6,866 bases of DNA from Candidatus Omnitrophota bacterium (GCA_015231685.1 JADGBA010000017.1:1-6866); one strand, 5' to 3'; positions 1 to 6,246 are shown, numbered from the stretch's first letter. The notes: a model not told the origin generated them from the sequence alone. Numbers and translations are program-made.

Positions 1-69
1 TCGCTGAAGGAGTTGGCGGATTTGCAGGGATGCGCCGCCGGGACCAATAACGAGAATTACCAAATATAG
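1..69 (+). CDS. 3' end of an unidentified upstream gene (partial)
   Basis: Frame 1 is open from the window edge to a TAG at 67-69, giving a 22-residue tail that begins SLKELADLQG and ends NENYQI. The cysteine synthase start follows after 14 nt, so this gene is probably the first visible member of the same transcript. The tail is too short to identify. An Rrf2-type regulator (CymR/IscR family) is one possibility, because such regulators often precede cysteine genes and many end in a short region of the type LxDL. That is inference only. The tail does not end in Gly-Gly, so it does not look like a ready-made ThiS/MoaD sulfur carrier. Confidence 0.4.
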   Translation, partial: SLKELADLQGCAAGTNNENYQI

Positions 70-72
70 ATG

Positions 73-79
73 AAGGAGG
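73..79 (+). promoter_or_regulatory. Strong ribosome binding site of cysteine synthase
   Basis: AAGGAGG lies four bases before the ATG at 84. It is close to a perfect anti-16S match and fixes the start of the cysteine synthase gene. The space to the preceding stop is too short for an obvious promoter, so transcription probably enters from upstream. Confidence 0.8.
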
Positions 80-83
80 GGGT

Positions 84-1010
84 ATGAAAAGGATCGCCGG
101 CAACATTACAGAGCTCATTGGAAAGACGCCGCTTGTCCGCTTAAACCGTGTCACCGCCGGTTGCGAAGCCACGGTTGCCGCCAAGTTGGAGTCTTTTAAC
201 CCCGTGTCCTGCGTTAAGGAGCGCATCGGTCTTGCGATGATCGAAGATGCCGAGGCCAAGGGGCTTCTCAGTAAGGATTCGGTGGTGATTGAGCCGACCA
301 GCGGTAACACCGGAATTGCGCTTGCTTTTGTTTGTGCCGTAAAAGGGTATAAACTGATTCTGACGATGCCGGAGACCATGAGTATCGAACGCCGCCGGAT
401 TCTCAAGATATTCGGAGCGGAGCTTGTGCTGACGCCCGGACCTGAGGGAATGAAGGGCGCCATCAGCAAAGCTGAAGCGCTTCTGAAGGAAACGCCCAAC
501 GCGTTTATGCCGCAGCAGTTCAATAATCCGGCCAACGTCAAGGTCCACCGGGAGACGACCGCCGAGGAGATCTGGAACGACACGGCCGGTGAGGTGGATA
601 TTCTGGTGGCCGGTGTCGGAACCGGCGGGACGGTTACCGGCGTGGGCGAAGTCCTGAAAAAGCGCAAGGGTTCTGTTAAGGTGGTGGCGGTCGAACCGAA
701 GGGTTCGCCGGTTCTCTCCGGCGGATCGCCCGGCCCGCACAAGATTCAGGGCATCGGCGCGGGGTTTGTGCCGAAGATTTACAGGCCGGAACTCGTGGAT
801 GAAGTGATTCAGGTGACGGAAGAGGATTCGGGTGCGACGGCGCGGCGGCTTGCGCGCGAAGAAGGTATACTCGTCGGAATCTCATCCGGAGCGGCGGCCT
901 GGGCAGCCCTCGAAGTCGCGAAGCGGCCCGAGAACAAGGGCAAGCTCATTGTTGTGGTTCTTCCGGATTCGGGGGAACGGTATCTTTCGACGTGGCTTTT
1001 TCCGGAATAA
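84..1010 (+). CDS. cysK: Cysteine synthase (O-acetylserine sulfhydrylase A)
   Basis: This 308-aa cytoplasmic PLP enzyme would make cysteine from O-acetylserine and sulfide. Visible family marks are the Schiff-base lysine K45 in SCVKERIG, the substrate loop PTSGNTG (71-77), TMPETMSIERR (94-104), the PLP phosphate loop GVGTGGT (177-183), HKIQGIGAGF (219-228), GISSGA (265-270) and LPDSGERYLST (293-303). Length and motif order match CysK. The IQGIGAGF segment and the lack of a C-terminal extension favour O-acetylserine use over the O-phosphoserine/CysM type. The start is set by a strong ribosome binding site. The stop is 20 nt before the next gene, an E1-like sulfur-transfer enzyme. The lysine loop reads CVKER where SVKDR is more usual, a mild change. 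Cystathionine beta-synthase is unlikely because no heme or CBS domain is present. Confidence 0.95.
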   Translation: MKRIAGNITELIGKTPLVRLNRVTAGCEATVAAKLESFNPVSCVKERIGLAMIEDAEAKGLLSKDSVVIEPTSGNTGIALAFVCAVKGYKLILTMPETMSIERRRILKIFGAELVLTPGPEGMKGAISKAEALLKETPNAFMPQQFNNPANVKVHRETTAEEIWNDTAGEVDILVAGVGTGGTVTGVGEVLKKRKGSVKVVAVEPKGSPVLSGGSPGPHKIQGIGAGFVPKIYRPELVDEVIQVTEEDSGATARRLAREEGILVGISSGAAAWAALEVAKRPENKGKLIVVVLPDSGERYLSTWLFPE

Positions 1011-1019
1011 TAAAGGACA

Positions 1020-1024
1020 GGGAG
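1020..1024 (+). promoter_or_regulatory. Ribosome binding site that decides the E1-like gene start
   Basis: GGGAG lies six bases before the ATG at 1031. The alternative in-frame ATG at 992 lies inside the end of cysteine synthase, has no purine-rich sequence at the right distance, and would add 13 residues that do not belong to the E1 fold. The 1031 start gives the usual family N-terminus, with RYSRQILF close to the beginning. Confidence 0.7.
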
Positions 1025-1030
1025 AAAAGT

Positions 1031-2068
1031 ATGGAACCGGGTTTGGAGCGCTATTCGCGTCAGATTCTTTTTAGTGGAGTGGGTGAGGCAGGTCAGAAGA
1101 AACTTCTGGCGAGCCGCATTGTCGTGATCGGCTGCGGGGCGCTGGGGACCGTGCAGGCCAACGCCCTGGTGCGTTCAGGCATCGGCGATGTGGTGATTGT
1201 CGACCGGGACTACGTGGAGGAGAATAACCTTCAGCGTCAGATTCTCTTCGATGAGGAGGATGTGCGTCAGAAGCTTCCGAAGGCCGTTGCGGCGGAGCGC
1301 AAATTGAAGCTCATCAATTCAAAGGTCCGGGTCACGTCGATCGTGGCGGACGTGAATCACAAAAACATCGAGAGCCTTGTCGGGCCGGCGGATTTGGTGA
1401 TGGACGGCGTGGACAACTTCGAGACGCGTTTGTTGCTGAACGATGTGTGTGTCAAAAATAACAAACCCTGGATTTACGGGGCATGCATCGGCAGTTATGG
1501 AATCACGATGCCGGTGATTCCCGGAAAGACACCCTGCGTCCGGTGTGTGTTCGAGACGGCCCCGCCGCCGGGACTCACCCCCACGTGCGATACGGCGGGC
1601 ATTCTCTCGAGTACGGTGAATCTCGTCGCCTCGCTTCAGGTGGCCGAAGCGATGAAAATCCTGATGGGGCAGGAAGACAAGCTGCACCGGGATCTTGTGG
1701 CCTTTGATCTCTGGGCGAATATGTTCAAGACGCTTCACGTGTCTAAAGGGCCGAAGCCGGATTGCCTGTGTTGCGGCCAGAGAAACTTCGAATACCTGGA
1801 TGCCAAGGATGAGCAGGCCACCTTCGCGACGTCGCTTTGCGGCCGTAACGCGGTGCAGGTGAACCGCGGTGAATCCATGAGGGTCGAATTCGATTCGCTC
1901 GCTCAAAGGCTTGAGGGTGTCGCTGAAGTCAGTCACAATGACTTTATTCTGACCTTCAAAGTGGACGGCTTCGAGGTTTCGGTTTTCACCGACGGCCGGG
2001 CCATCATCAAGGGCTCCAATGATCCTGCGGTCGCGCGGAGCGTGTACTCCAAATACATAGGAAGCTGA
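1031..2068 (+). CDS. MoeB/ThiF/HesA-family E1-like sulfur-carrier adenylyltransferase
   Basis: This 345-aa cytoplasmic protein has the ThiF/E1 fold. Members adenylate the C-terminal glycine of a ubiquitin-like sulfur carrier, which then accepts sulfur as a thiocarboxylate. Seen here are RYSRQILF (7-14), the ATP-binding loop GCGALG (34-39), D58, ENNLQRQ with R69, K84, VDN with D128, two zinc-binding CxxC pairs (C169/C172 and C245/C248), and a candidate catalytic cysteine C186 in PTCDTAG. Residues from about 260 to 345 form an extra C-terminal region ending in FTDGRAIIKG and an ARSVYSKYIG-like tail. Standalone MoeB and ThiF proteins of about 250 aa lack this region, but some Bacillus-type ThiF/MoeB proteins have it. 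The next gene, a desulfurase, starts one base after the stop, so a sulfur donor is encoded beside it. Whether it serves thiamine, molybdopterin or cysteine/homocysteine synthesis cannot be told from sequence. Confidence 0.88.
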   Translation: MEPGLERYSRQILFSGVGEAGQKKLLASRIVVIGCGALGTVQANALVRSGIGDVVIVDRDYVEENNLQRQILFDEEDVRQKLPKAVAAERKLKLINSKVRVTSIVADVNHKNIESLVGPADLVMDGVDNFETRLLLNDVCVKNNKPWIYGACIGSYGITMPVIPGKTPCVRCVFETAPPPGLTPTCDTAGILSSTVNLVASLQVAEAMKILMGQEDKLHRDLVAFDLWANMFKTLHVSKGPKPDCLCCGQRNFEYLDAKDEQATFATSLCGRNAVQVNRGESMRVEFDSLAQRLEGVAEVSHNDFILTFKVDGFEVSVFTDGRAIIKGSNDPAVARSVYSKYIGS

Positions 2069-2069
2069 C

Positions 2070-3215
2070 ATGATTTATCTGGACAACGCGGCAACATCCT
2101 TTCCCAAACCGCAGGCAGTATATGACCGGATTGCGACGTTCATGAAGGAGCAGGGGGCGAATCCGGGCCGTTCCGGTTACCGCCTGGCCACCGATTGCGA
2201 GAAGATGATCGGTGCTGCCCGTCATGAGATCACGCGTTTTTTTGGGGGGGAGGATTCCGAGCGGCTTATCTTCTGTATGAACGCCACCGATGCGCTCAAC
2301 ATTGCCATTAAAGGGGTGCTCCGGCAGGGCGACCATGTGGTGACGACGCACCTTGAGCATAACTCGGTTTCGCGCCCGTTGAACCGTTTGGAGCATGACG
2401 GTGTGATCGAGATCACCCGTGTGATGCATAACTCCGAAGGCGTCGTGGATCCGGTTGAGATTCGGCAGGCCGTCAAGGCCAACACAAGGCTGGTTGCTCT
2501 GACACACGCTTCGAATGTGCTCGGCACCATCCAGCCGGTTGCCGAGATCGGAAGGCTTGTCGCAGAAACGGAAGCGTTTTTTTTGGTGGATTCGGCGCAG
2601 ACCGCCGGGGTTGTGGAGATCAATGCGAAGGAAATGAAGATTGATCTTTTGGCTTTTCCGGGACACAAGGCGCTCTTCGGACCGACCGGCACCGGAGGAC
2701 TCCTTGTCGGCCCCGGCATTGATGTGGCGGTCTTCAGGGAAGGGGGAACGGGCGGGGATTCCTCCTCGCCGCTTCAGCCGGAGGGTTATCCCCACCGCCT
2801 CGAGGGCGGCACGCCCAATACTCTTGGGATCGCGGCGTTGCTTGAAGGCGTGCGCTTTGTGGCCGCCGAAGGGTGCGCAAAAATTCTCCAGCACGAGCAG
2901 GCGCTCATCGCGCGATTTCTGGGAGCCCTTCAGGGTGTCAGCCCGATCACGGTCTATGGATCCAAAAACCCGGCCCATCACGTCGGGACCGTGTCCGTGA
3001 ACTTAAGCTCGATCAGCCCGCAGGAGGCCGGGACCATTCTGGATCAGTCCTTCGGCATTGCCGTTCGAAGCGGCCTGCACTGTGCGCCTTATGCGCATCG
3101 CTCGATCGGGACGTATCCGGAGGGGACGCTTCGTTTCAGCCCCGGATATTTCAATACCGCGGAAGAAATTGACGCCGCCTCCGCCGCGCTTGCCAAATTG
3201 GCCGCAAGTTTCTAA
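2070..3215 (+). CDS. Cysteine desulfurase-family class V aminotransferase
   Basis: This 381-aa PLP enzyme would convert cysteine to alanine and leave a persulfide on its active-site cysteine for transfer. It opens with the family signature YLDNAATSFPKP (3-14). Visible active-site parts are THLEHNS (93-99) with H97, the cofactor segment DSAQTAG (174-180), the Schiff-base lysine K200 in FPGHK, EGGTPN (245-250), and the persulfide cysteine C338 in VRSGLHCAPYAH. The RxGxHC arrangement is of the group II (SufS/CsdA-like) type. The whole chain best resembles the subfamily represented by Enterococcus faecalis EF2568 (TIGR01977). A modest AGGAAG ribosome site lies five bases before the ATG. The one-base gap after the E1-like gene suggests translational coupling and a shared sulfur relay. 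No SufE or SufU acceptor is present in the window. Confidence 0.9.
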   Translation: MIYLDNAATSFPKPQAVYDRIATFMKEQGANPGRSGYRLATDCEKMIGAARHEITRFFGGEDSERLIFCMNATDALNIAIKGVLRQGDHVVTTHLEHNSVSRPLNRLEHDGVIEITRVMHNSEGVVDPVEIRQAVKANTRLVALTHASNVLGTIQPVAEIGRLVAETEAFFLVDSAQTAGVVEINAKEMKIDLLAFPGHKALFGPTGTGGLLVGPGIDVAVFREGGTGGDSSSPLQPEGYPHRLEGGTPNTLGIAALLEGVRFVAAEGCAKILQHEQALIARFLGALQGVSPITVYGSKNPAHHVGTVSVNLSSISPQEAGTILDQSFGIAVRSGLHCAPYAHRSIGTYPEGTLRFSPGYFNTAEEIDAASAALAKLAASF

Positions 3216-3225
3216 TCTATTCCTC

Positions 3226-4071
3226 ATGCTTTTTCACGCCGGGCACAGGAATCTCAGGCCTTTCTTAGGGTGCGCGCTTACTCTGATGTTTTGGGGATGC
3301 GCGGGTACCGGGGCCTATGTTGTCCGGCAGAACACTGCGCAGGATTTGGCAGATCGCGGGAGACTGACGCGGACGGTCCTCCCTGCGGGTGAATTCCATT
3401 TGACGGCTTTTTCACGAACCTCTGATCCGGCCCGGCCATTGCGTATTTATATCGAAGGGGACGGGTATGCCTGGGTGAGCCGGTCGCGGCCGTCAAACGA
3501 TCCCACACCCATCGATCCGGTTGCGCTGCGTTTGGCGGCGGCAGACCCATACCCCAATGTCGTTTATCTGGCCCGGCCGTGCCAGTACGGGAGCCTGACG
3601 GCGGATGATGCCTGCAACCCTTTCTACTGGACTGAAGGACGCTTCTCTGAGGAAGTGATTCGTTCCGCGAACGAGGCCGTAGGAGGGCTTGCTGCGGAGG
3701 GCGGTTTCCAAAAAATTGAGCTTATCGGTTATTCCGGCGGCGCCGCGATCGCGGTGCTTGTTGCCGCGCGCCGTCATGATGTCGCGGCGATTCGGACCGT
3801 GGCGGGAGATCTGGACAACGGGCGCTTGATCCGCATCCATTCTCTCAGTCCGATGGAAGCCTCTCTGGAGCCTCTTGATGCCGCTGCCGGGCTGGGCAAC
3901 ATCCCGCAAATTCACTTTGTCGGCGAATCGGATAAGGTGGTACCCTTGGAAGTGGCGCGTAGTTTTGTGGACAAGCTGCCCCCCGGATCAAGTGCCCGGA
4001 TCGTGACGGTTCCGGGTGCAAGTCACGGGAAGGGCTGGGCTGAACGATGGAAGAATCTACTGGAGGAATGA
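3226..4071 (+). CDS. Putative exported alpha/beta hydrolase, possible lipoprotein
   Basis: With the ATG at 3226 this is a 281-aa protein. A basic N-terminus and a hydrophobic stretch (about 12-24) end at C25 in MFWGC, so export is likely and lipid attachment possible, although F and W before the Gly-Cys make a poor lipobox. The rest is an alpha/beta hydrolase: YIEGDG (75-80) fits the oxyanion region, GYSGG (168-172) is the nucleophile elbow with S170, D236 in GESDKVVP and H267 in GASHGKGW complete a catalytic triad. C119 and C130 could form a disulfide. Substrate is unknown; esterase or lipase activity is the general expectation. The frame stays open upstream into the desulfurase gene, but the upstream part is out-of-frame shadow sequence. 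No clear ribosome binding site precedes 3226, so the start is the least certain point. Confidence 0.75.
   Translation: MLFHAGHRNLRPFLGCALTLMFWGCAGTGAYVVRQNTAQDLADRGRLTRTVLPAGEFHLTAFSRTSDPARPLRIYIEGDGYAWVSRSRPSNDPTPIDPVALRLAAADPYPNVVYLARPCQYGSLTADDACNPFYWTEGRFSEEVIRSANEAVGGLAAEGGFQKIELIGYSGGAAIAVLVAARRHDVAAIRTVAGDLDNGRLIRIHSLSPMEASLEPLDAAAGLGNIPQIHFVGESDKVVPLEVARSFVDKLPPGSSARIVTVPGASHGKGWAERWKNLLEE
4062..4066 (+). promoter_or_regulatory. Ribosome binding site inside the end of the hydrolase gene
   Basis: GGAGG sits in the last codons of the hydrolase gene, six bases before the ATG at 4073 and immediately before the TGA at 4069-4071. This layout is typical of translational coupling and supports the small downstream gene as real. 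Confidence 0.75.
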
Positions 4072-4072
4072 C

Positions 4073-4273
4073 ATGGACCGCGAACGGATCATCCGCATCT
4101 TTGCGGGGACGATGGTTTTGGCCAGTCTGGTGCTCGGACTCAAGGTGAATCACTGGTGGTTCCTTTTGACGGCGTTTGTGGGCGTCAATCTGTTGCAGTC
4201 CGGCATCACCAATTGGTGTCTTTTGGAGGATGTTCTTAAGAAGCTGGGAGTCAAGGGCCGCGGACAAATCTGA
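4073..4273 (+). CDS. Small DUF2892/YgaP-type inner membrane protein
   Basis: This 66-aa protein matches the pattern of the YgaP-like transmembrane family (PF11127, DUF2892): a charged start MDRERIIRIFAG, two hydrophobic segments (about 10-22 and 28-42) separated by a short KVNHWW turn, then the family-typical end LLQSGITNWCLLEDVLKKLG with C49. In YgaP itself this domain follows a rhodanese sulfurtransferase domain, and standalone copies are often found near sulfur genes, which suits the neighbourhood here. Its own function is unknown. It starts one base after the hydrolase stop and has a good ribosome binding site, so the two are probably made together. Ends with a basic KGRGQI tail. Confidence 0.85.
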   Translation: MDRERIIRIFAGTMVLASLVLGLKVNHWWFLLTAFVGVNLLQSGITNWCLLEDVLKKLGVKGRGQI

Positions 4274-4313
4274 CAGTGGTTTCACCAGAGCTCTTTTCTC
4301 GTGCTTATCCGTC

Positions 4314-4347
4314 GGGGATATGGTATATAAAGAATCTTAAAATCCCC
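4314..4347 (+). repeat. Inverted repeat around the hydrogenase promoter candidate
   Basis: GGGGAT at 4314-4319 is the exact reverse complement of ATCCCC at 4342-4347, with a 22-nt AT-rich spacer. The proposed -10 element lies in the spacer. If the start point is near 4336, one arm lies upstream of the -10 and the other just inside the transcript. This could be an operator for a dimeric regulator, or chance pairing, since six-base arms are short. It is poorly placed for a terminator because no T run follows. Confidence 0.4.
4321..4329 (+). promoter_or_regulatory. Candidate extended -10 promoter of the hydrogenase operon
   Basis: TGGTATATA fits the extended -10 form TGnTATAAT, with five of six hexamer bases matching. 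No good TTGACA-like -35 element lies 17 nt upstream, where the sequence reads GTGCTT; an extended -10 can compensate for this. Predicted transcription would begin near 4336, about 40 nt before the ATG at 4377. This is the only gap over 20 nt between genes in the window, so it is the natural site for an internal promoter. Confidence 0.45.
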
Positions 4348-4357
4348 TCTCGAACCT

Positions 4358-4368
4358 AGGAGAAAAGG
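4358..4368 (+). promoter_or_regulatory. Ribosome binding site of the hydrogenase beta gene
   Basis: The purine-rich AGGAGAAAAGG precedes the ATG at 4377. GGAG lies 14 nt away and the closer AAAAGG 8 nt away, so either part could pair with 16S rRNA. It supports 4377 as the start. Confidence 0.6.
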
Positions 4369-4376
4369 CGCACACC

Positions 4377-5411
4377 ATGGACAGATACGTCACGCTCAAG
4401 AAAACCAGCTTCAACGATTTTATCGCCAAACTCGCCACGATCGAACAAGTCGTGGCACCCGTCTCCAAAGGGTACGGGCAGTATGCTTTTGAACCGGTGA
4501 CCGGCGGAGAATCGGTGGCCGTGAAGCACCTTCCGACCATTCTGCCGCCCAAGAAATATTTCATGCCTCAGCGCGAAGACATTGTGGCCTTCAACAAGAA
4601 GGAACACAGCTGGACGCCGCTGGCCCAGACCGAGAAGATGGCGATCTTCGGGGTTCACACGTGTGACCTCGCGGGGATTCAGGAACTGAACATGGTGTTC
4701 AACACGCGTCCGCGCGACATGAACTACCTCGCCCGCAAGAACAAAATCGCGATTATCGGTATTGAGTGCAACGAATACTGTGATGAATACGCCAGTTGTC
4801 ATGTGATGGAAAACCATCTGCCGAAGGGCGGGTACGACCTCTTCTTTACGGACATCGGCGAGGCGTACATAGTGCACGTCAACACCCAGATCGGCGACGG
4901 GATTATTGGCGGCACGGGACTCTTCGCTGAGGCTTCGGACGCGGATCACAAAAAACTTGAGCAGCTGAGGGAGGCCAAGCGCAAGATATTTAAGAATGAG
5001 GTCAAGGTGGATCATCAGGGGCTGAAGCCTCTTTTTGAGAAATCCTACGAGAGCAAGGTTTGGGATGATCTCGACAAACGTTGTGTTTCGTGCGGCAATT
5101 GCACCAACGTTTGTCCGACCTGCTACTGCTTCGACATGAAGGACGAAATTGATCTGGACCTGAACGCCGGGACCCGCACTCGGGTCTGGGACTCCTGCCA
5201 GAGCGAGGAATTTGCCGAGGTTTCGGGCGGTGAAAACTTCCGCGAAGAGCGGGGCGCGCGCCAGCGCCACCGTTATATGCGCAAGTTCAATTACCCGGTA
5301 ACGCGCTACAGCCGGTACTTCTGTACCGGATGCGGCCGTTGCAGCCGGACCTGCATGGCCAAGATCAATCTCAAGGAAACGATCAACGCCCTAGCCGAGG
5401 ACAAATCATGA
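4377..5411 (+). CDS. hydB: Group 3b [NiFe] hydrogenase (sulfhydrogenase) beta subunit
   Basis: This 344-aa cytoplasmic iron-sulfur protein would pass electrons between the flavin-bearing gamma subunit and the hydrogenase small subunit. Two ferredoxin-like 4Fe-4S motifs are visible: CVSCGNCTNVCP (C236, C239, C242, C246), and CTGCGRCSRTC (C316, C319, C322, C326). Further cysteines occur at C96 in HTCDLAG, at C131, C135 and C141, and in CPTCYC (C249, C251). The family segments FGVHTCDL, CPTCYCFD and WDSCQ are in place, and the length fits HydB/HyhB. The related AsrA subunit of anaerobic sulfite reductase has a similar dicluster fold, but the gamma and NiFe small-subunit genes that follow make the hydrogenase reading much stronger. 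The stop overlaps the next start by four bases (ATGA), indicating coupled translation. Confidence 0.9.
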   Translation: MDRYVTLKKTSFNDFIAKLATIEQVVAPVSKGYGQYAFEPVTGGESVAVKHLPTILPPKKYFMPQREDIVAFNKKEHSWTPLAQTEKMAIFGVHTCDLAGIQELNMVFNTRPRDMNYLARKNKIAIIGIECNEYCDEYASCHVMENHLPKGGYDLFFTDIGEAYIVHVNTQIGDGIIGGTGLFAEASDADHKKLEQLREAKRKIFKNEVKVDHQGLKPLFEKSYESKVWDDLDKRCVSCGNCTNVCPTCYCFDMKDEIDLDLNAGTRTRVWDSCQSEEFAEVSGGENFREERGARQRHRYMRKFNYPVTRYSRYFCTGCGRCSRTCMAKINLKETINALAEDKS

Positions 5412-6244
5412 AAACCGAGACGCTAAAGGAATCCTCCTATATCACCAAAGCCGCCAAGGTTCTCCGGGCCAAAAAGGTCACCGAGATGGAGAAGTTTTTG
5501 GAGATCACGCTGCCGGGGGGCGAAAGCCTGGACCATGAGCCCGGGCAATTCGTGATGGTGGCTATTCCCGGAATCGGGGAAGCGCCCATCTCGGTTTCTT
5601 CCTCACCCACGAAGCGCGGTTCGTTTGATCTTGTGGTCCGTAATGCCGGCGCGGTAACGGCGGCGATGCATAAGCTTGAAGCCGGAGATACGGTGGGGAT
5701 TCGAGGGCCATTCGGACGAGGGTTTTCGACGCAGATTCTTGAAGGAAATGACCTCCTTTTTGTCGCGGGCGGTCTCGGGATCGTGCCTTTAAGGTCGCTC
5801 ATCAACTACGTTATCGACAACCGCCGGGACTTCGGGAAGGTCAGCCTTCTTCTCGGATGCAAGACGTCCAAGGATATGCTCTTCGGTGATGAGGTGAGCG
5901 AATGGGGAAAACGGCTGGATGTGAACTTCAGCTGCACGGTGGACCGTTCTGATCCCGAATGGAAGGGCAATGTCGGACTCATCACGACGCTGATTCCCGG
6001 CGTGACGCTGACGCCGGACCGGACCTTTGCGGTTGTGGTCGGTCCTCCGATCATGTACAAGTTTGTGATTCAGGAGCTTCTTAGGAAGAAGATCCCCGAG
6101 CGTCAGATTATTCTGTCGCTCGAGCGGCACATGAAGTGCGGTGTCGGCAAGTGCGGACATTGTCAGATGAACGGAGTCTACTGCTGCCAGGAGGGCCCCG
6201 TGTTCAATTACGAAGAAATCAAAAACAACATCGAGGCGCTCTAG
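5408..6244 (+). CDS. hydG: Group 3b [NiFe] hydrogenase gamma subunit, FAD/NAD(P)-binding
   Basis: This 278-aa subunit belongs to the ferredoxin-NADP reductase superfamily and would bind FAD, NAD(P)H and one 2Fe-2S cluster, linking the hydrogenase to pyridine nucleotides. In order: an N-terminal FAD barrel with PGQFVMV (45-51), APISVSSSP (59-67) and GIRGPFGRGF (97-106); the nucleotide-binding part with FVAGGLGIVPLRSL (118-131) and VVVGPPIMYKF (209-219); and the C-terminal cluster motif with C244, C249, C252 and C260, ending before QEGPVF. An extra C259 stands next to the fourth ligand. The start at 5408 overlaps the beta-gene stop and has GAGG at 5397-5400; the frame is open further upstream, but that part overlaps the beta-subunit gene. 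Dihydroorotate dehydrogenase PyrK and sulfite reductase AsrB share this fold, but the neighbours decide for HydG. NADP or NAD preference cannot be told here. Confidence 0.9.
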   Translation: MKTETLKESSYITKAAKVLRAKKVTEMEKFLEITLPGGESLDHEPGQFVMVAIPGIGEAPISVSSSPTKRGSFDLVVRNAGAVTAAMHKLEAGDTVGIRGPFGRGFSTQILEGNDLLFVAGGLGIVPLRSLINYVIDNRRDFGKVSLLLGCKTSKDMLFGDEVSEWGKRLDVNFSCTVDRSDPEWKGNVGLITTLIPGVTLTPDRTFAVVVGPPIMYKFVIQELLRKKIPERQIILSLERHMKCGVGKCGHCQMNGVYCCQEGPVFNYEEIKNNIEAL

Positions 6245-6246
6245 AC

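Noticed and set aside
1..69. Upstream tail as the missing sulfur carrier
   Set aside because: It ends in NENYQI with no Gly-Gly near the terminus, so it cannot serve as a ThiS/MoaD-type carrier without unusual processing.
992..1030. Earlier ATG for the E1-like protein, overlapping the end of cysK
   Set aside because: No ribosome binding site at a suitable distance and the extra 13 residues are not family-like. The ATG at 1031 has GGGAG six bases upstream.
1319..2071. Minus-strand open frame of 250 codons opposite the E1-like gene
   Set aside because: Shadow of a well-supported plus-strand gene; composition is skewed to His and Arg and no domain is seen.
2237..2250. T7G7 homopolymer run in the desulfurase gene, a possible slippage or frameshift site
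   Set aside because: The reading frame is intact on both sides and reads a normal RFFGGED segment; nothing suggests programmed frameshifting.
2007..2981. Long open frame (324 codons) on the minus strand
   Set aside because: It lies opposite the cysteine desulfurase gene, whose motifs are intact throughout. The minus-strand translation is rich in Arg and His with no recognisable domain, as expected for the complement of GC-rich coding sequence.
3058..3225. N-terminal extension of the hydrolase frame into the desulfurase gene
   Set aside because: The extension is an Arg- and Pro-rich out-of-frame reading of the desulfurase C-terminus, including its active-site cysteine region. The ATG at 3226 gives a credible signal peptide instead.
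4274..4300. Possible terminator after the DUF2892 gene
   Set aside because: Only a four-base TGGT/ACCA stem with a three-base loop is visible and no true T run follows directly, so it is too weak to call.
4356..5270. Long open frame (304 codons) on the minus strand opposite the hydrogenase beta gene
   Set aside because: The plus strand encodes a clear two-cluster beta subunit with a good ribosome binding site. The antisense frame shows no family motif.
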